This document shows, piece after piece, positions 10,530 to 22,250 of a stretch of DNA of 64,000 nt (position 1 is its first letter; every line of letters starts with the position of its first letter). The position numbers and the translations under genes were made by a program. The notes beneath the pieces were generated by a model. That model was not told the origin of the DNA and made no database searches. It saw only the letters and a program-made list of their open reading frames with translations. The stretch is from Strongylocentrotus droebachiensis (taxonomy: Eukaryota > Echinodermata > Echinoidea > Camarodonta > Strongylocentrotidae), in contig JAVYIG010000316.1 of the NCBI GenBank assembly GCA_035222895.1, positions 310,001 to 374,000 on the forward strand, given 5' to 3'.

Positions 10530-13500
10530 AGAAAATGTATATTCATAGTCTGCTTGAGTTCGAATGCTCTCACATAAATAAGGATATTCCTTAACGACAG
10601 GAATTGTGTTTGAAAGAAAAATGGAATCTTTGGAGGATGCATGAAATGTTTAACCCAACCCCGAAACACCTGGTACGGTGAGTGTACATTCTTCCGTTAT
10701 GTCTTTTCAAAGAGGAGCCATGAGAATGATCCGACCATTGATTTTCAAAGTACCCCATAGCACTATAAAGTTTACAAACAACATAATTTGTGTTCCATCT
10801 ACCTGCTTGTAATATTTGAATAGGCTTTGTCGACCGGGCTTTCTACACCAAAATTATAATTGTTGTGCCTTTTACCGCTAGACCCTTTTTCTTTACGCGA
10901 TTGCATCTGATCGCAAAAGAATACTGTTGCATTAACACGTTTGTAAATTTTTCGAAAAGGAATCTCCGCCCATGACAGAAACGACTCATACATCCCAATA
11001 TTATGTTTCCTCGAATCTCAAACGTTAGGGTTCTGTTTTTTTCTTTTCTTCAAACTTACCCTACAACATTGAGAACTATCCACAAGCCTCTACGTAACCA
11101 GAACACACAGTTACTGTCTGCGATCAGCTGCGATCAGTTGCAATCAAATGGGATCGTATGCGCTCTGTTCGTAGTTCAGAAGATTTTCAAGCTTTCCGTA
11201 TCTCTCTCCCCAGCCACATTTATAATTTTTCATCTTTGCTGGGCCAGATTAAACTGTTTTGGATGCGATAGCTGAACAGTGTCCACTTAATATAAAGGCG
11301 CCGGTCGGGGTGGATAATTAAAATGAAATTCAAGCATGAAGCTACAGTAAGGAAAGATCGATTGATAGTCGTTTTATTTAAACTATTATATACATTGGAG
11401 AGACATAACAAAATTTAGATTCATAATCTGCTTGAGTGCGAATGCTCTCACAGAAATAGGGATATTCCGTAACGACAAGAATTGTGTTTGAAAGAAAAAG
11501 GGAATCTTTGGAGGATGCATAATGTTTAACCCAACCCCGAAACACCTGGTACGGTGAGTGTACATTCTTCCGTTATGTCTTTTCAAAGAGGAGCCATGAG
11601 AATGATCCGACGATTGATTTTCAAAGTACCCTATAGCACTATAAAGTTTACAAACAACATATTTTGTGTTCCATCTACCTGCTTGAAATATTTGAATAGG
11701 CTTTGTCGACCGGGCTTTCTACACCAAAATTATAATTGTTGTGCCTTTAACCGCTAGACCCTTTTTCTTTACGCGATTGCATCTGATCGCAAAAGAATAC
11801 TGTTGCATTAACACGTTTGTAAATTTTTCGAAAAGGAATCTCCGCCCATGACAGAAACGACTCATACATCCCAATATTATGTTTCCTCGAATCTCAAACG
11901 TTAGGGTTCTGTTTTTTTCCTTTTCTTCAAACTTACCCTACAACATTGAGAACTATCCACAAGCCTCTACGTAACCAGAACACACAGTTATTGTCTGCGA
12001 TCAGCTGCGATCAGTTGCAATCAAATGGGATCGTATGCGCTCTGTTCCTTGTACAGAGGATTTTCAAGCTTTCCGTATCTCTCTCCCCCCAGCCACATTT
12101 ATAATTTTTCATCTTTGCTGGGCCAGAATAAACTTTTTTGGATGCGATGACTGAACAGTGTCCACTTAATATGAAGGCGCCGGTCGGGGTGGATAATTAA
12201 AATGAAATTCAAGCATCAAGCTACAGTAAGGAAAGATCGATTGATAGTCGTTTTATTTAAACTATTATATACATTGGAGAGACATAACAAAATTTAGATT
12301 CATAGTCTGCTTGAGTGCGAATGCTCTCACAGAAATAGGGATATTCCGTAACGACAAGAATTGTGTTTGAAAGAAAAAGGGAATCTTTGGAGGATGAATA
12401 AAATGTTTAACCCCACCCCGAAACACCTGGTACGGTGAGTGTACATTCTTCCGTTATGTCTTTTCAAAGAGGAGCCATGAGAATGATCCGACGATTGATT
12501 TTCAAAGTGCCCCATAGCACTATAAAGTTTACAAACAACATAATTTTTGTTCCATCTACCTGCTTGTAATATTTGAATAGGCTTTGTCGACCGGGCTTTC
12601 CACATCAAAATTATAATTGTTGTGCCTTTTACCGCTAGACCCTTTTTCTTTACGCGATTGCATCTGATCGCAAAAGAATACTGTTGCATTAACACGTTTG
12701 TAAATTTTTCGAAAAGGAATCTCCGCCCATGACAGAAACGACTCATACATCCCAATATTATGTTTCCTCGAATCTCAAACGTTAGGGTTCTGTTTTTTTC
12801 TTTTCTTCAAACTTACCCTACAACATTGAGAACTATCCACAAGCCTCTACGTAACCAGAACACACAGTTACTGTCTGCGATCAGCTGCGATCAGTTGCAA
12901 TCAAATGGGATCGTATGCGCTCTGTTCGTAGTTCAGAAGATTTTCAAGCTTTCCGTATCTCTCTCCCCAGCCACATTTATAATTTTTCATCTTTGCTGGG
13001 CCAGATTAAACTGTTTTGGATGCGATAGCTGAACAGTGTCCACTTAATATAAAGGCGCCGGTCGGGGTGGATAATTAAAATGAAATTCAAGCATGAAGCT
13101 ACAGTAAGGAAAGATCGATTGATAGTCGTTTTATTTAAACTATTATATACATTGGAGAGACATAACAAAATTTAGATTCATAGTCTGCTTGAGTGCGAAT
13201 GCTCTCACAGAAATAGGGATATTCCGTAACGACAAGAATTGTGTTTGAAAGAAAAAGGGAATCTTTGGAGGATGCATAATGTTTAACCCAACCCCGAAAC
13301 ACCTGGTACGGTGAGTGTACATTCTTCCGTTATGTCTTTTCAAAGAGGAGCCATGAGAATGATCCGACGATTAATTTTCAAAGTACCCTATAGCACTATA
13401 AAGTTTACAAACAACATATTTTGTGTTCCATCTACCTGCTTGAAATATTTGAATAGGCTTTGTCGACCGGGCTTTCTACACCAAAATTATAATTGTTGTG

Positions 13501-16500
13501 CCTTTAACCGCTAGACCCTTTTTCTTTACGCGATTGCATCTGATCGCAAAAGAATACTGTTGCATTAACACGTTTGTAAATTTTTCGAAAAGGAATCTCC
13601 GCCCATGACAGAAACGACTCATACATCCCAATATTATGTTTCCTCGAATCTCAAACGTTAGGGTTCTGTTTTTTTCTTTTCTTCAAACTTACCCTACAAC
13701 ATTGAGAACTATCCACAAGCCTCTACGTAACCAGAACACACAGTTATTGTCTGCGATCAGCTGCGATCAGTTGCAATCAAATGGGATCGTATGCGCTCTG
13801 TTCCTTGTACAGAGGATTTTCAAGCTTTCCGTATCTCTCTCCCCCCAGCCACATTTATAATTTTTCATCTTTGCTGGGCCAGAATAAACTTTTTTGGATG
13901 CGATGACTGAACAGTGTCCACTTAATATGAAGGCGCCGGTCGGGGTGGATAATTAAAATGAAATTCAAGCATCAAGCTACAGTAAGGAAAGATCGATTGA
14001 TAGTCGTTTTATTTAAACTATTATATACATTGGAGAGACATAACAAAATTTAGATTCATAGTCTGCTTGAGTGCGAATGCTCTCACAGAAATAGGAATAT
14101 TCCGTAACGACAAGAATTGTGTTTGAAAGAAAAAGGGAATCTTTGGAGGATGAATAAAATGTTTAACCCCACCCCGAAACACCTGGTACGGTGAGTGTAC
14201 ATTCTTCCGTTATGTCTTTTCAAAGAGGAGCCATGAGAATGATCCGACGATTGATTTTCAAAGTGCCCCATAGCACTATAAAGTTTACAAACAACATAAT
14301 TTGTGTTCCATCTACCTGCTTGTAATATTTGAATAGGCTTTGTCGACCGGGCTTTCCACATCAAAATTATAATTGTTGTGCCTTTTACCGCTAGACCCTT
14401 TTTCTTTACGCGATTGCATCTGATCGCAAAAGAATACTGTTGCATTAACACGTTTGTAAATTTTTCGAAAAGGAATCTCCGCCCATGACAGAAACGACTC
14501 ATACATCCCAATATTATGTTTCCTCGAATCTCAAACGTTAGGGTTCTGTTTTTTTCCTTTTCTTCAAACTTACCCTACAACATTGAGAACTATCCACAAG
14601 CCTCTACGTAACCAGAACACACAGTTATTGTCTGCGATCAGCTGCGATCAGTTGCAATCAAATGGGATCGTATGCGCTCTGTTCCTTGTACAGAGGATTT
14701 TCAAGCTTTCCGTATCTCTCTCCCCCCAGCCACATTTATAATTTTTCATCTTTGCTGGGCCAGAATAAACTTTTTTGGATGCGATGACTGAACAGTGTCC
14801 ACTTAATATGAAGGCGCCGGTCGGGGTGGATAATTAAAATGAAATTCAAGCATCAAGCTACAGTAAGGAAAGATCGATTGATAGTCGTTTTATTTAAACT
14901 ATTATATACATTGGAGAGACATAACAAAATTTAGATTCATAGTCTGCTTGAGTGCGAATGCTCTCACAGAAATAGGGATATTCCGTAACGACAAGAATTG
15001 TGTTTGAAAGAAAAAGGGAATCTTTGGAGGATGAATAAAATGTTTAACCCCACCCCGAAACACCTGGTACGGTGAGTGTACATTCTTCCGTTATGTCTTT
15101 TCAAAGAGGAGCCATGAGAATGATCCGACGATTGATTTTCAAAGTGCCCCATAGCACTATAAAGTTTACAAACAACATAATTTGTGTTCCATCTACCTGC
15201 TTGTAATATTTGAATAGGCTTTGTCGACCGGGCTTTCCACATCAAAATTATAATTGTTGTGCCTTTTACCGCTAGACCCTTTTTCTTTACGCGATTGCAT
15301 CTGATCGCAAAAGAATACTGTTGCATTAACACGTTTGTAAATTTTTCGAAAAGGAATCTCCGCCCATGACAGAAACGACTCATACATCCCAATATTATGT
15401 TTCCTCGAATCTCAAACGTTAGGGTTCTGTTTTTTTCTTTTCTTCAAACTTACCCTACAACATTGAGAACTATCCACAAGCCTCTACGTAACCAGAACAC
15501 ACAGTTACTGTCTGCGATCAGCTGCGATCAGTTGCAATCAAATGGGATCGTATGCGCTCTGTTCGTAGTTCAGAAGATTTTCAAGCTTTCCGTATCTCTC
15601 TCCCCAGCCACATTTATAATTTTTCATCTTATTCTTTGCTGGGCCAGATTAAACTGTTTTGGATGCGATAGCTGAACAGTGTCCACTTAATATAAAGGCG
15701 CCGGTCGGGGTGGATAATTAAAATGAAATTCAAGCATGAAGCTACAGTAAGGAAAGATCGATTGATAGTCGTTTTATTTAAACTATTATATACATTGGAG
15801 AGACATAACAAAATTTAGATTCATAGTCTGCTTGAGTGCGAATGCTCTCACAGAAATAGGGACATTCCGTAACGACAAGAATTGTGTTTGAAAGAAAAAG
15901 GGAATCTTTGGAGGATGCATAATGTTTAACCCAACCCCGAAACACCTGGTACGGTGAGTGTACATTCTTCCGTTATGTCTTTTCAAAGAGGAGCCATGAG
16001 AATGATCCGACGATTAATTTTCAAAGTACCCTATAGCACTATAAAGTTTACAAACAACATATTTTGTGTTCCATCTACCTGCTTGAAATATTTGAATAGG
16101 CTTTGTCGACCGGGCTTTCTACACCAAAATTATAATTGTTGTGCCTTTAACCGCTAGACCCTTTTTCTTTACGCGATTGCATCTGATCGCAAAAGAATAC
16201 TGTTGCATTAACACGTTTGTAAATTTTTCGAAAAGGAATCTCCGCCCATGACAGAAACGACTCATACATCCCAATATTATGTTTCCTCGAATCTCAAACG
16301 TTAGGGTTCTGTTTTTTTCTTTTCTTCAAACTTACCCTACAACATTGAGAACTATCCACAAGCCTCTACGTAACCAGAACACACAGTTATTGTCTGCGAT
16401 CAGCTGCGATCAGTTGCAATCAAATGGGATCGTATGCGCTCTGTTCCTTGTACAGAGGATTTTCAAGCTTTCCGTATCTCTCTCCCCCCAGCCACATTTA

Positions 16501-17186
16501 CAATTTTTCATCTTTGCTGGGCCAGAATAAACTTTTTTGGATGCGATGACTGAACAGTGTCCACTTAATATGAAGGCGCCGGTCGGGGTGGATAATTAAA
16601 ATGAAATTCAAGCATCAAGCTACAGTAAGGAAAGATCGATTGATAGTCGTTTTATTTAAACTATTATATACATTGGAGAGACATAACAAAATTTAGATTC
16701 ATAGTCTGCTTGAGTGCGAATGCTCTCACAGAAATAGGGATATTCCGTAACGACAAGAATTGTGTTTGAAAGAAAAAGGGAATCTTTGGAGGATGAATAA
16801 AATGTTTAACCCCACCCCGAAACACCTGGTACGGTGAGTGTACATTCTTCCGTTATGTCTTTTCAAAGAGGAGCCATGAGAATGATCCGACGATTGATTT
16901 TCAAAGTGCCCCATAGCACTATAAAGTTTACAAACAACATAATTTGTGTTCCATCTACCTGCTTGTAATATTTGAATAGGCTTTGTCGACCGGGCTTTCC
17001 ACATCAAAATTATAATTGTTGTGCCTTTTACCGCTAGACCCTTTTTCTTTACGCGATTGCATCTGATCGCAAAAGAATACTGTTGCATTAACACGTTTGT
17101 AAATTTTTCGAAAAGGAATCTCCGCCCATGACAGAAACTACTCATACATCCCAATATTATGTTTCCTCGAATCTCAAACGTTAGGG
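10530..17186 (+). repeat. Tandem array of ~880 bp units in two alternating subtypes
   Basis: About seven full units plus partial ends repeat with a period of 876-881 bp. A diagnostic site separates two subtypes: GTAGTTCAGAAGATT at 11171, 12928 and 15565 (type A) and CCTTGTACAGAGGATT at 12047, 13803, 14684 and 16445 (type B). The order is A-B-A-B-B-A-B, so the A-B dimer of ~1757 bp is the main higher-order unit and one dimer has lost or gained a monomer. Copies are nearly identical, indicating recent expansion. Each holds a GATCGC-rich cluster and the phrase CACTATAAAGTTTACAAAC. The array stops where the right inverted repeat starts. Confidence 0.95.
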
Positions 17187-17790
17187 TTCATGTATTTGAA
17201 TTGTTTAATTTTTTTGTCAGATTTGACTCATTTCAGACTTAACAAACGGATACAAACATACACTTGAAACAATCCCCAGGACTGAAACAGGAATGAAGAG
17301 CAAATTTTATGAATTGGGCCAGTTTAGATACAAATTTTGTGATAGGCTATGATTTGAACCTCATGCATGCCAAAGTGTCTGGCTGTCTTTTCCTGTGTCA
17401 GTTTCGGTCCCTTCTTTGGTTAGTAAAGAGACCACTTTGTGCCCGGGACCACCTGTACAATTTGTCAACAATCTTCAGATTGCTAGCAAGTTTTACAGGT
17501 AGTTGAAAACAACTTCGTCAGCTTGGGAAGCAGAGAGTGTTGTCTCAACACAACATTGTAAATCATGGATTAGTATAAGGGTAAAAGATATGAATAGAAT
17601 GATGTCGCTGAAACACATGTATTAAAGCATTAAAGTATTTAAAACTGAGAAATAGCAGCCCAAAGAGGGCGAGAACAAAAAAACAACATTAAAAACTGAA
17701 AAATATCAGCCCAAAACGGGCGAGAACAAAAAAGAAAAGAAGACCAAAAAAAAAGATTTCCGACCGACCCCTGTTTTAGCACCTAAGGCA
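17187..17790 (-). repeat. Right terminal inverted repeat of the 10.4 kb element
   Basis: This ~604 bp arm is the reverse complement of the left arm. It carries about 78 bp not present on the left (roughly 17308-17385, containing AATTGGGCCAGTTTAGATAC). The inner end (TTCATGTATTTGAA, from 17187) abuts the last array unit after ACGTTAGGG. Confidence 0.88.
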
Positions 17791-17984
17791 CAATATCTTT
17801 TTATTTTTTAGGCCTAATAGTTAATGACATCACGGATTTATACAATTGGCATTTGGAATGTCGCCAGAATGCCCACTCAGAATCCATTGTTTTGTTAATC
17901 CCCATTCTGGCCTCCAGCTAGAATGCGGTACTTAACGACTCGCTACTTCCGGAATGGTGTCGGAATTTTATTTATTTATTTATT
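17791..17984. other. MITE-like fragment sharing sequence with 27116
   Basis: CACGGATTTATACAATTGGC at 17831 closely matches CACGGATTTATTCAACTGGC at 27116. Both are followed by GGAATG/AGAATGC motifs. Inverted GCCAGAATG...CATTCTGGC pairs are visible here. It is probably a decayed member of the same foldback family. A TTTA microsatellite lies at about 17966-17988. Confidence 0.5.
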
Positions 17985-18430
17985 TATTTCCGACGGCTTA
18001 TTTCTTATCATAAAAGCCGGTAACATCAGCGATATGCAAGTTTTTCGCTTCGTTCTTTCTCTCACTTTTTATTTCTCTAGCGCAAGTGATATTTTCTTTA
18101 TTCATTTCTTTCTTTCCGTCGCCTCAATTTTTGTCATAAAAGCCGGTAATATCAGCGACACTTAATTGTTTTCAGCAATCTCTTTCTCTCACGTTTTATT
18201 TCTCTAGCGCCAGTAATAGTTGCGATTCATTTCATTTATATATTTCCGACGGCTGAACTTTTATCATAAAAGCTGTTAAAATCAGCGATATTTAATCGTT
18301 TTCGCTTCTATCCCTCTCACTTTTTATTTCTCTAGCGCAAGTGATATTTGAATTAATTTTCTTCATTCATTTCTTTCTTTCCGTCGGCTTAATTTTTGTC
18401 ATAAAACCGGTAATATCAGCGACACTTAAT
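17985..18430. repeat. Tandem repeat, 122-145 bp period, about four copies
   Basis: CATAAAAGCCGG or close variants occur at about 18010, 18134, 18256 and 18401. They alternate with TTATTTCTCTAGCGC blocks and TTTCCGACGGC/TTTCCGTCGGC blocks. No coding potential. Confidence 0.85.
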
Positions 18431-18432
18431 TG

Positions 18433-19396
18433 ACTCCGTAGGGGCAACAAAGGCTTGCCGATAATTATTGTTTTTAGATCTCCGTAGGGGCAACAAAACC
18501 TTGCCGATAATTATTGTTTTTAGGTCTCCGTAGGGGCACCTAAGTCTTGCCGATAATGATTGTTTTTAGATCTCCGTAGGGGCAACAAAGTCTTGCCGAT
18601 AATTATTGTTTTTAGATCTCCGGAGGGTCAACAAAACCTTGCCGATGATGATTGTTTTTAGATCTCCGTAGGGGCAACAAAGTCTTGCCGATAATTATTG
18701 TTTTTAGATCTCCGGAGGGGCAACAAAACCTTGCCGACAATTATTGTTTTTAGATCTCCGTAGGGGCAATAAAGCCTTGCCAATAATTATTGTTTTTGGA
18801 TCTCCTTAGGGGCAACAAAACCTTGCCGATAATTATTGTTTTTAGATCTCCGTAGGGGCAACAAAACCTTGCCGATAATTATTGTTTTTAGATCTCCGTA
18901 GGGGCAACAAAATCTTGCTGATAATTAATGTTTTTAGATCTCCGTAGGGGCAACAAAACCTTGCCGGTAATTATTGTTTTTAGATCTCCGTAGGGGCAAC
19001 AAAATCTTGCTGATAATTATTGTTTTTAGATCTCCGTAGGGGCAACAAAACCTTGCCGATAATTATTGTTTTAAGGTCTCCGTAGGGGCACCTAAGTCTT
19101 GCCGATAATTATTGTTTTTAGATCTCCTTAGGGGCAACAAAAACTTGCCGATAATTATTGTTTTTAGATCTCCGGATGGGAAACAAAACCTTGCCGTTGA
19201 TTATTGTTTTTAGATCTCCGTAGGGGCAACAAAGTCTTGCCGATAATTATTGTTTTTAGATCTCCGTAGGGGCAACAAAACCTTGCCGATAATTATTGTT
19301 TTTAGATATCCGTAGGGGCAACAAAACCTTGCCGATAATTATTGTTTTAGATCTCCGTAGGGGCAACAAAGTCTTGCCGATAATTATTGTCTTTAG
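18433..19396. repeat. 46 bp minisatellite, about 21 copies
   Basis: The unit begins CTCCGTAGGGGCAACAAA, continues CTTGCCGATAATTATTG and ends TTTTTAGAT. Copies differ mainly at a few positions (AACC/GTC/ATC before TTGCCG; CCGTAGG/CCGGAGG/CCTTAGG). There are no unique spacers, so it is a plain minisatellite. Confidence 0.95.
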
Positions 19397-19731
19397 AAGT
19401 ATAAAATTAAAAAAGCAGGCATGCATGATCAAGATAATCTTCGAAAAGCGAAAACAATCAACGTATTAATGAGGAAAACAAAATTGAAACGGGAGAGTCA
19501 TTTTTAAAACATCCCCGCTTTTTACTGCCGGTTTGAACGGAATCGAGCGCTTTTGTAATACTGCCGTACAGAATATCGCGCCTCTTTTCTGCCGTAGAGG
19601 ACAGTATGCGCATTCAGTGATAACGCATAACAAGAGCGCGCGATCGCGCTCATAGCCGCGCATTTTGAGCGCGATCAATTGCGTGCGATCAGTGTGACGT
19701 TGATCGCAGGCGGAACTGTATTCCTACCCAG
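19397..19731 (+). other. porcn: 3' part of the porcn intron upstream of the penultimate exon
   Basis: Non-coding. It includes a dense GCGATC/GATCGC cluster at about 19630-19710 and ends with a pyrimidine-containing acceptor, TTCCTACCCAG, at 19731. No other porcn exon was found in the window, so this intron appears to reach beyond position 1. Confidence 0.6.
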
Positions 19732-19842
19732 CAGATCCACCCATGTGTGGTGATAGCCAATCTACTATTTGGTCTTTTAACTGTGTTTCATCTAGCCTAT
19801 CTTGGAGTCATGTTCAACACAGACTCAGAGATACAGCAGGAG
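19732..19842 (+). CDS. porcn: Protein-serine O-palmitoleoyltransferase porcupine, penultimate coding exon
   Basis: The exon encodes 37 residues beginning QIHPCVVIANLLFGLL and ending DSEIQQE. The core, FGLLTVFHLAYLG, matches the conserved C-terminal membrane segment of porcupine (vertebrate: FGLLAIFHLAYLG). Porcupine is an ER multipass MBOAT enzyme that attaches palmitoleate to a Wnt serine and allows Wnt secretion. The boundaries are a CCCAG acceptor at 19731 and GAG|GTAATA at 19842/19843. The phase-0 junction joins cleanly to the final exon. The catalytic His lies in earlier exons outside the window, so activity cannot be judged. Confidence 0.9.
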
Positions 19843-20301
19843 GTAATAAAACAAGTCTTTATTTGCCCTCTAAAAGCATTCTCCACACATGAATGGGTAT
19901 ATTGCCCAGGAAGTAATCAGACAGTGGAAATATATACATCTGTGTGTCACCATGGAACAATTTTGTATTGTAAACATATATTTTCATCATTTGTTGTTGA
20001 ATTGAATACAAGCTAAATTAGCAATGTAATGCAACACATGGTTACAAGAATATGAAATTGTCAGAAAAAGGTAGGATTATTATTTAAAGATTATGGAACA
20101 AATATTTAATATACCGGTACTTGTTTTTTCTTTCTTTCACACTTTTAATCCTTGTACATAATAGTATGGTAAAATCAACCCTAGTGAAAATCTGTGAGAA
20201 ACAATACCACTTTTTTATCTTGCATGTATTGAATTTTGCTGGATAAGTCTTTTCATTTCTATACATAATCATGCTTGTTTCGTTCTTTTATTCTCCTGCA
20301 G
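19843..20301 (+). other. porcn: porcn last intron
   Basis: A 459 bp phase-0 intron with GTAATA donor and TTTATTCTCCTGCAG acceptor. It is AT-rich and no repeat or RNA gene is recognised. Confidence 0.85.
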
Positions 20302-20403
20302 GGTTACACCATGAAGCACACGCTTGAGAAGTGGTCTTACCTCGGCTATGCCAGTCATTATGTAGTACTAGGAACATTTATCTTCTACTGGCTGATCAAG
20401 TGA
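20302..20403 (+). CDS. porcn: Protein-serine O-palmitoleoyltransferase porcupine, last coding exon
   Basis: Encodes GYTMKHTLEKWSYLGYASHY onward to FYWLIK and a TGA stop at 20401-20403. It matches the vertebrate porcupine end (a KWSELSWASHW-type motif, then a hydrophobic segment ending FYRLIG). The acceptor is TTCTCCTGCAG at 20301. The two exons together give the final 70 residues, with a hydrophobic helix close to the terminus. There are no in-frame disruptions, so the gene looks intact at this end. Confidence 0.92.
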   Translation, partial: GYTMKHTLEKWSYLGYASHYVVLGTFIFYWLIK

Positions 20404-21235
20404 TCTTTCAACCTCTCTATTAGCGCTAGACTGAAACTGCAGACTAAGACATTGCTTGGAGCATATATTCCATAGATATTGTATGTGTGGCAAAAGATGG
20501 CTGTGGCAGTCCACTGATTGTTCCATTAGCGACCAAAGCAGGGAAAGGGTTGAATCAACTGAGTGAGCAAACTCTTCACTTCTTCTCTGGCCATTCCACG
20601 ATATCTATCCAGTACAGGATGCAGGATCAAGCCTTAATTCCAGATCTGTGTTCCTCCTCACAGTCTCGTACAGTAAACCATCCTTGTTATAAAACCATTT
20701 CTGCCTAAGAACTTTGCATCATCCTGCCCCTGTCTTATCTATTCAGTCCTGACCAACACTTCTTTTGTACAAATGGTAGAAGGGATTGATTCCAGACCCC
20801 AAAGCTAATATAAACAGGATCAGCATCACTTCCCCACTATTAAAGGGGGGGGGGGGGCTTCTTGGCCCTTTCTTACAAACTGGGTTGAGTCTGAAATTAT
20901 TATAAACTTTAAAAAGTTTATTTGTCATATCATGAACAGTAGGTGCTGATTTTGAATTCTTTGTTATGTATATTATATATCGTCAAAGAGTACAACCGAT
21001 TACAATCATTACATGCATATGTAACTTATAAACATGCTGCCATTTTTTTTATTGTGATCATGTTACACAGTCTTCCATTCTATAGAATTTTGCTGGAGTT
21101 TAGAAACTCTCTGAAACATGACTTGTAGGCTGAAAATTGACATCAAATTACATTCATGTTGGTTTGTTTTGCCTGACTGCTATTAGAAAGCATGTATATG
21201 CTTGTAAGTAAACAACCAAAGGAATGATGGCTTTA

Positions 21236-21370
21236 AGTCCTCTCCAAAGAACTTGGTTATGAGGACAAATGCCTTACCAAAGGGCACCAACGCATTGGCT
21301 TGGTTTCAAACCTAAGACCTCTCAGTTACAAGACCACTGGTCTACCTCATGAGTCATTGCGCCTCCTCTA
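21236..21370 (-). mobile_element. tRNA-derived SINE fragment
   Basis: On the minus strand there is an A-box-like TGACTCATGAGGTAGACCAG followed about 30 bp later by a B-box-like AGGTTTGAAACCA. This is the internal promoter layout of a tRNA-derived SINE. It does not fold as a tRNA with intact stems, so it is a SINE head and not a tRNA gene. Confidence 0.6.
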
Positions 21371-22129
21371 TATAGATATTACAAGTTTTCTGATATGTTA
21401 TGCTGGTCTTGAGTCATCTTGTCTGAATTTTGTTTAAATGAAGGTGTATCACGGCCCTTTTTACCTCAATCCAAAGATAATATTCTTATGATAGGAGTTC
21501 CTGTCTGTTTGAAGAGCGGTTGGTATTTCTTCTTAAAGTTCTTCTTTTGTTTTTGAATTTTTGAATATATGTCCAGTCTATGACAAGTGCTCCATGTTCA
21601 AGTTCCTAAACTGATCAAATTCCCAACTTCAAATGTGGATCAAACACTTTACCACACCTTAACGCTAAACCAAATCTGAAACCTATTAATTGCTACTCTA
21701 CCCTTACCTTACACCTTTGATGTTGTCAAAGCCTGCAGCAAATGTCACCAAAGCAAACCTCAGGATTTTTTTTTGTAGTTCCTTTATTTGAATTGCAGGT
21801 TTAACAAAATTAAAACCTTGATATCCAACTATTCCCTGAAGTTGTTCTATCCAGGTTTACTTGAACTCTCCATTCTATCATGTGTTTCATTGCTTGTGAT
21901 GTAGATCCTACAGTGCACATGTATGTTTATACAAAAACAAGAAATAATTATCCTCCCTACAAGAATGTATATTTGTATTAGAGATGAAATTAATTTTTGT
22001 TTAGATATTTTTGTGTATTCCGTAGTTTATATTTTTAGTTGTTCATTTTGAAGAGGGATATAAATCAAAATACCATGAACTCTTTTTCGAGGCATCAGCT
22101 TTGAAGCTTGGATGACTGACAAACTTGGA

Positions 22130-22250
22130 GACTGCACACAGTGTGTTGAATTCAATGACCGGGGTGATAGTATATCTGTAAACCGCTTAGAGACATCATA
22201 GATGTATTAAGCGCTATATAAAAGCGGAATACTATTATTATTATTATAGT
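22130..22250 (+). mobile_element. SINE 3' tail fragment
   Basis: The phrases GTAAACCGCTTAGAGACATC and AAGCGCTATATAAAAGCGG followed by ATTATTATTATTA match the 3' end type seen in the SINE copies at 39455 and 41415. Only the 3' part is recognisable. Confidence 0.6.

Larger units (their letters stand above)
7408..17790. mobile_element. Large (~10.4 kb) element with long terminal inverted repeats and internal tandem array
   Basis: The outer ends TGCCTTAGGTGCTAAAACAG (7408) and the reverse complement of the sequence ending at 17790 match. The match continues inward for about 540-600 bp as terminal inverted repeats. Inside are a diverged inverted copy of the array unit (8538-8868), AT-rich filler, a ~60 bp minisatellite and about eight direct copies of an ~880 bp unit. 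No transposase or other recognisable protein is encoded, so it would be a non-autonomous element or a fossil of one. No target-site duplication could be defined; sequence just outside the ends (TAGTTAT on the left, CAATATC on the right) is only loosely related. A segmental inverted duplication is the main alternative. Confidence 0.7.

Noticed and set aside
18433..19396. Possible CRISPR-like regular repeats
   Set aside because: The 46 bp units are directly adjacent with no unique spacers and the DNA is eukaryotic; it is a minisatellite.
21236..21370. Possible tRNA gene on the minus strand
   Set aside because: A- and B-box-like motifs are present but acceptor, anticodon and T stems do not form; it fits a SINE head.
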